Source: an uncultured Elusimicrobia bacterium (lineage in GTDB: Bacteria > Elusimicrobiota > Elusimicrobia > Elusimicrobiales > Elusimicrobiaceae). Taken from it: DNA of 6,023 bases. Below the pieces are notes generated by a model. That model did no database searches, had not been told where the DNA came from, and saw nothing but the letters and a program-made list of their open reading frames with translations. This document shows, in pieces, positions 5,815 to 6,023 of the stretch (its first letter is position 1; every line of letters starts with the position of its first letter). The position numbers were made by a program, and so were the translations under genes. The stretch spans positions 1-6,023 of the forward strand of contig CALYRQ010000062.1 in assembly GCA_945483375.1 (NCBI GenBank), written 5' to 3'.

Positions 5815-6023
5815 CTAAATCTTCATGATTTCGGCTTCTTTGTTTTTAATTACCTGTTCAATTTTGGCGATGTGCGCGTCGGTGGCTTTTTGCACGTCGG
5901 CTTCATAGCGTTTCAAATCGTCTTCGGTAATTTCGGCCGCTTTTTGGGCTTTTTTAAGCTTTTCAATTACGTCGCGGCGTTCGTTGCGTACGGCCACTTT
6001 AAAATCTTCGCTCATTTTGGAGA
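5815..6023 (-). CDS. frr: Ribosome recycling factor, C-terminal part
   Basis: The last 68 complete codons are present and the gene enters from the right edge. RRF works with EF-G to split the post-termination ribosome. The fragment reads SKMSEDFKVAVRNERRDV, then ITEDDLKRYEADVQKATD and ends IKNKEAEIMKI. This matches the conserved VA(I/V)RN.RRD segment, the EDD-K turn and the final long helix ending KE.EIM of the three-helix domain. Native RRF is about 185 residues, so roughly the last third is seen. The Met at 6015 is internal, because the frame stays open to the edge and the preceding residues still fit RRF. The family consensus RNIRRD reads RNERRD here. The stop is followed by the shared terminator. 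Confidence 0.93.
   Translation of the reverse strand, partial: SKMSEDFKVAVRNERRDVIEKLKKAQKAAEITEDDLKRYEADVQKATDAHIAKIEQVIKNKEAEIMKI

Noticed and set aside
5815..6015. A complete small 66-residue gene starting at ATG 6015.
   Set aside because: The frame is open to the window edge and the sequence matches only the C-terminal third of ribosome recycling factor, so the Met is internal.

Overview
This window is almost entirely coding. Seven genes lie on the minus strand and one, a type IV pilin-like gene, lies on the plus strand. Reading along the minus strand from right to left: the 3' end of frr (ribosome recycling factor), uppS (undecaprenyl diphosphate synthase), an AlkD-like DNA alkylation repair gene, cdsA (CDP-diacylglycerol synthase), dxr (DXP reductoisomerase), rseP (site-2 intramembrane protease) and the 5' end of ispG (HMBPP synthase). 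This is the widespread bacterial frr-uppS-cdsA-dxr-rseP-ispG neighbourhood. It joins the MEP isoprenoid pathway (dxr, ispG) to the lipid-carrier step (uppS), phospholipid precursor synthesis (cdsA) and envelope proteolysis (rseP).

From uppS to ispG the genes are packed as one probable operon. uppS abuts the alkylation-repair gene, cdsA and dxr share a 4-nt ATGA overlap, the Shine-Dalgarno of rseP overlaps the dxr stop, and ispG starts inside the end of rseP. The largest gap, 43 nt, precedes cdsA.

Two things depart from the classical order. The AlkD-like gene sits between uppS and cdsA. The opposite-strand pilin gene, with its own repeats and terminator, separates frr from uppS. The pilin island (about 4878-5814) is visibly more AT-rich than the housekeeping genes. 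It carries a 12-T tract, an inverted pair of near-identical palindromes (5057-5134, REP-doublet or REPIN-like), a third related palindrome inside the prepilin leader (5176-5201), and a strong bidirectional terminator (5758-5788) shared with frr.

Organism: a bacterium using the MEP pathway, with GC somewhat above half by eye. The pilin N-terminus (GFTLIELLVVVLIIGILASV, then ALPQYQ) inserted as a stand-alone gene in a housekeeping operon resembles the many dispersed pilin-like genes I associate with Elusimicrobiota, particularly gut members. This is an inference without database support. I see no clear new multi-gene system. The most interesting signal is the palindromic repeat family around, and inside, the pilin leader.
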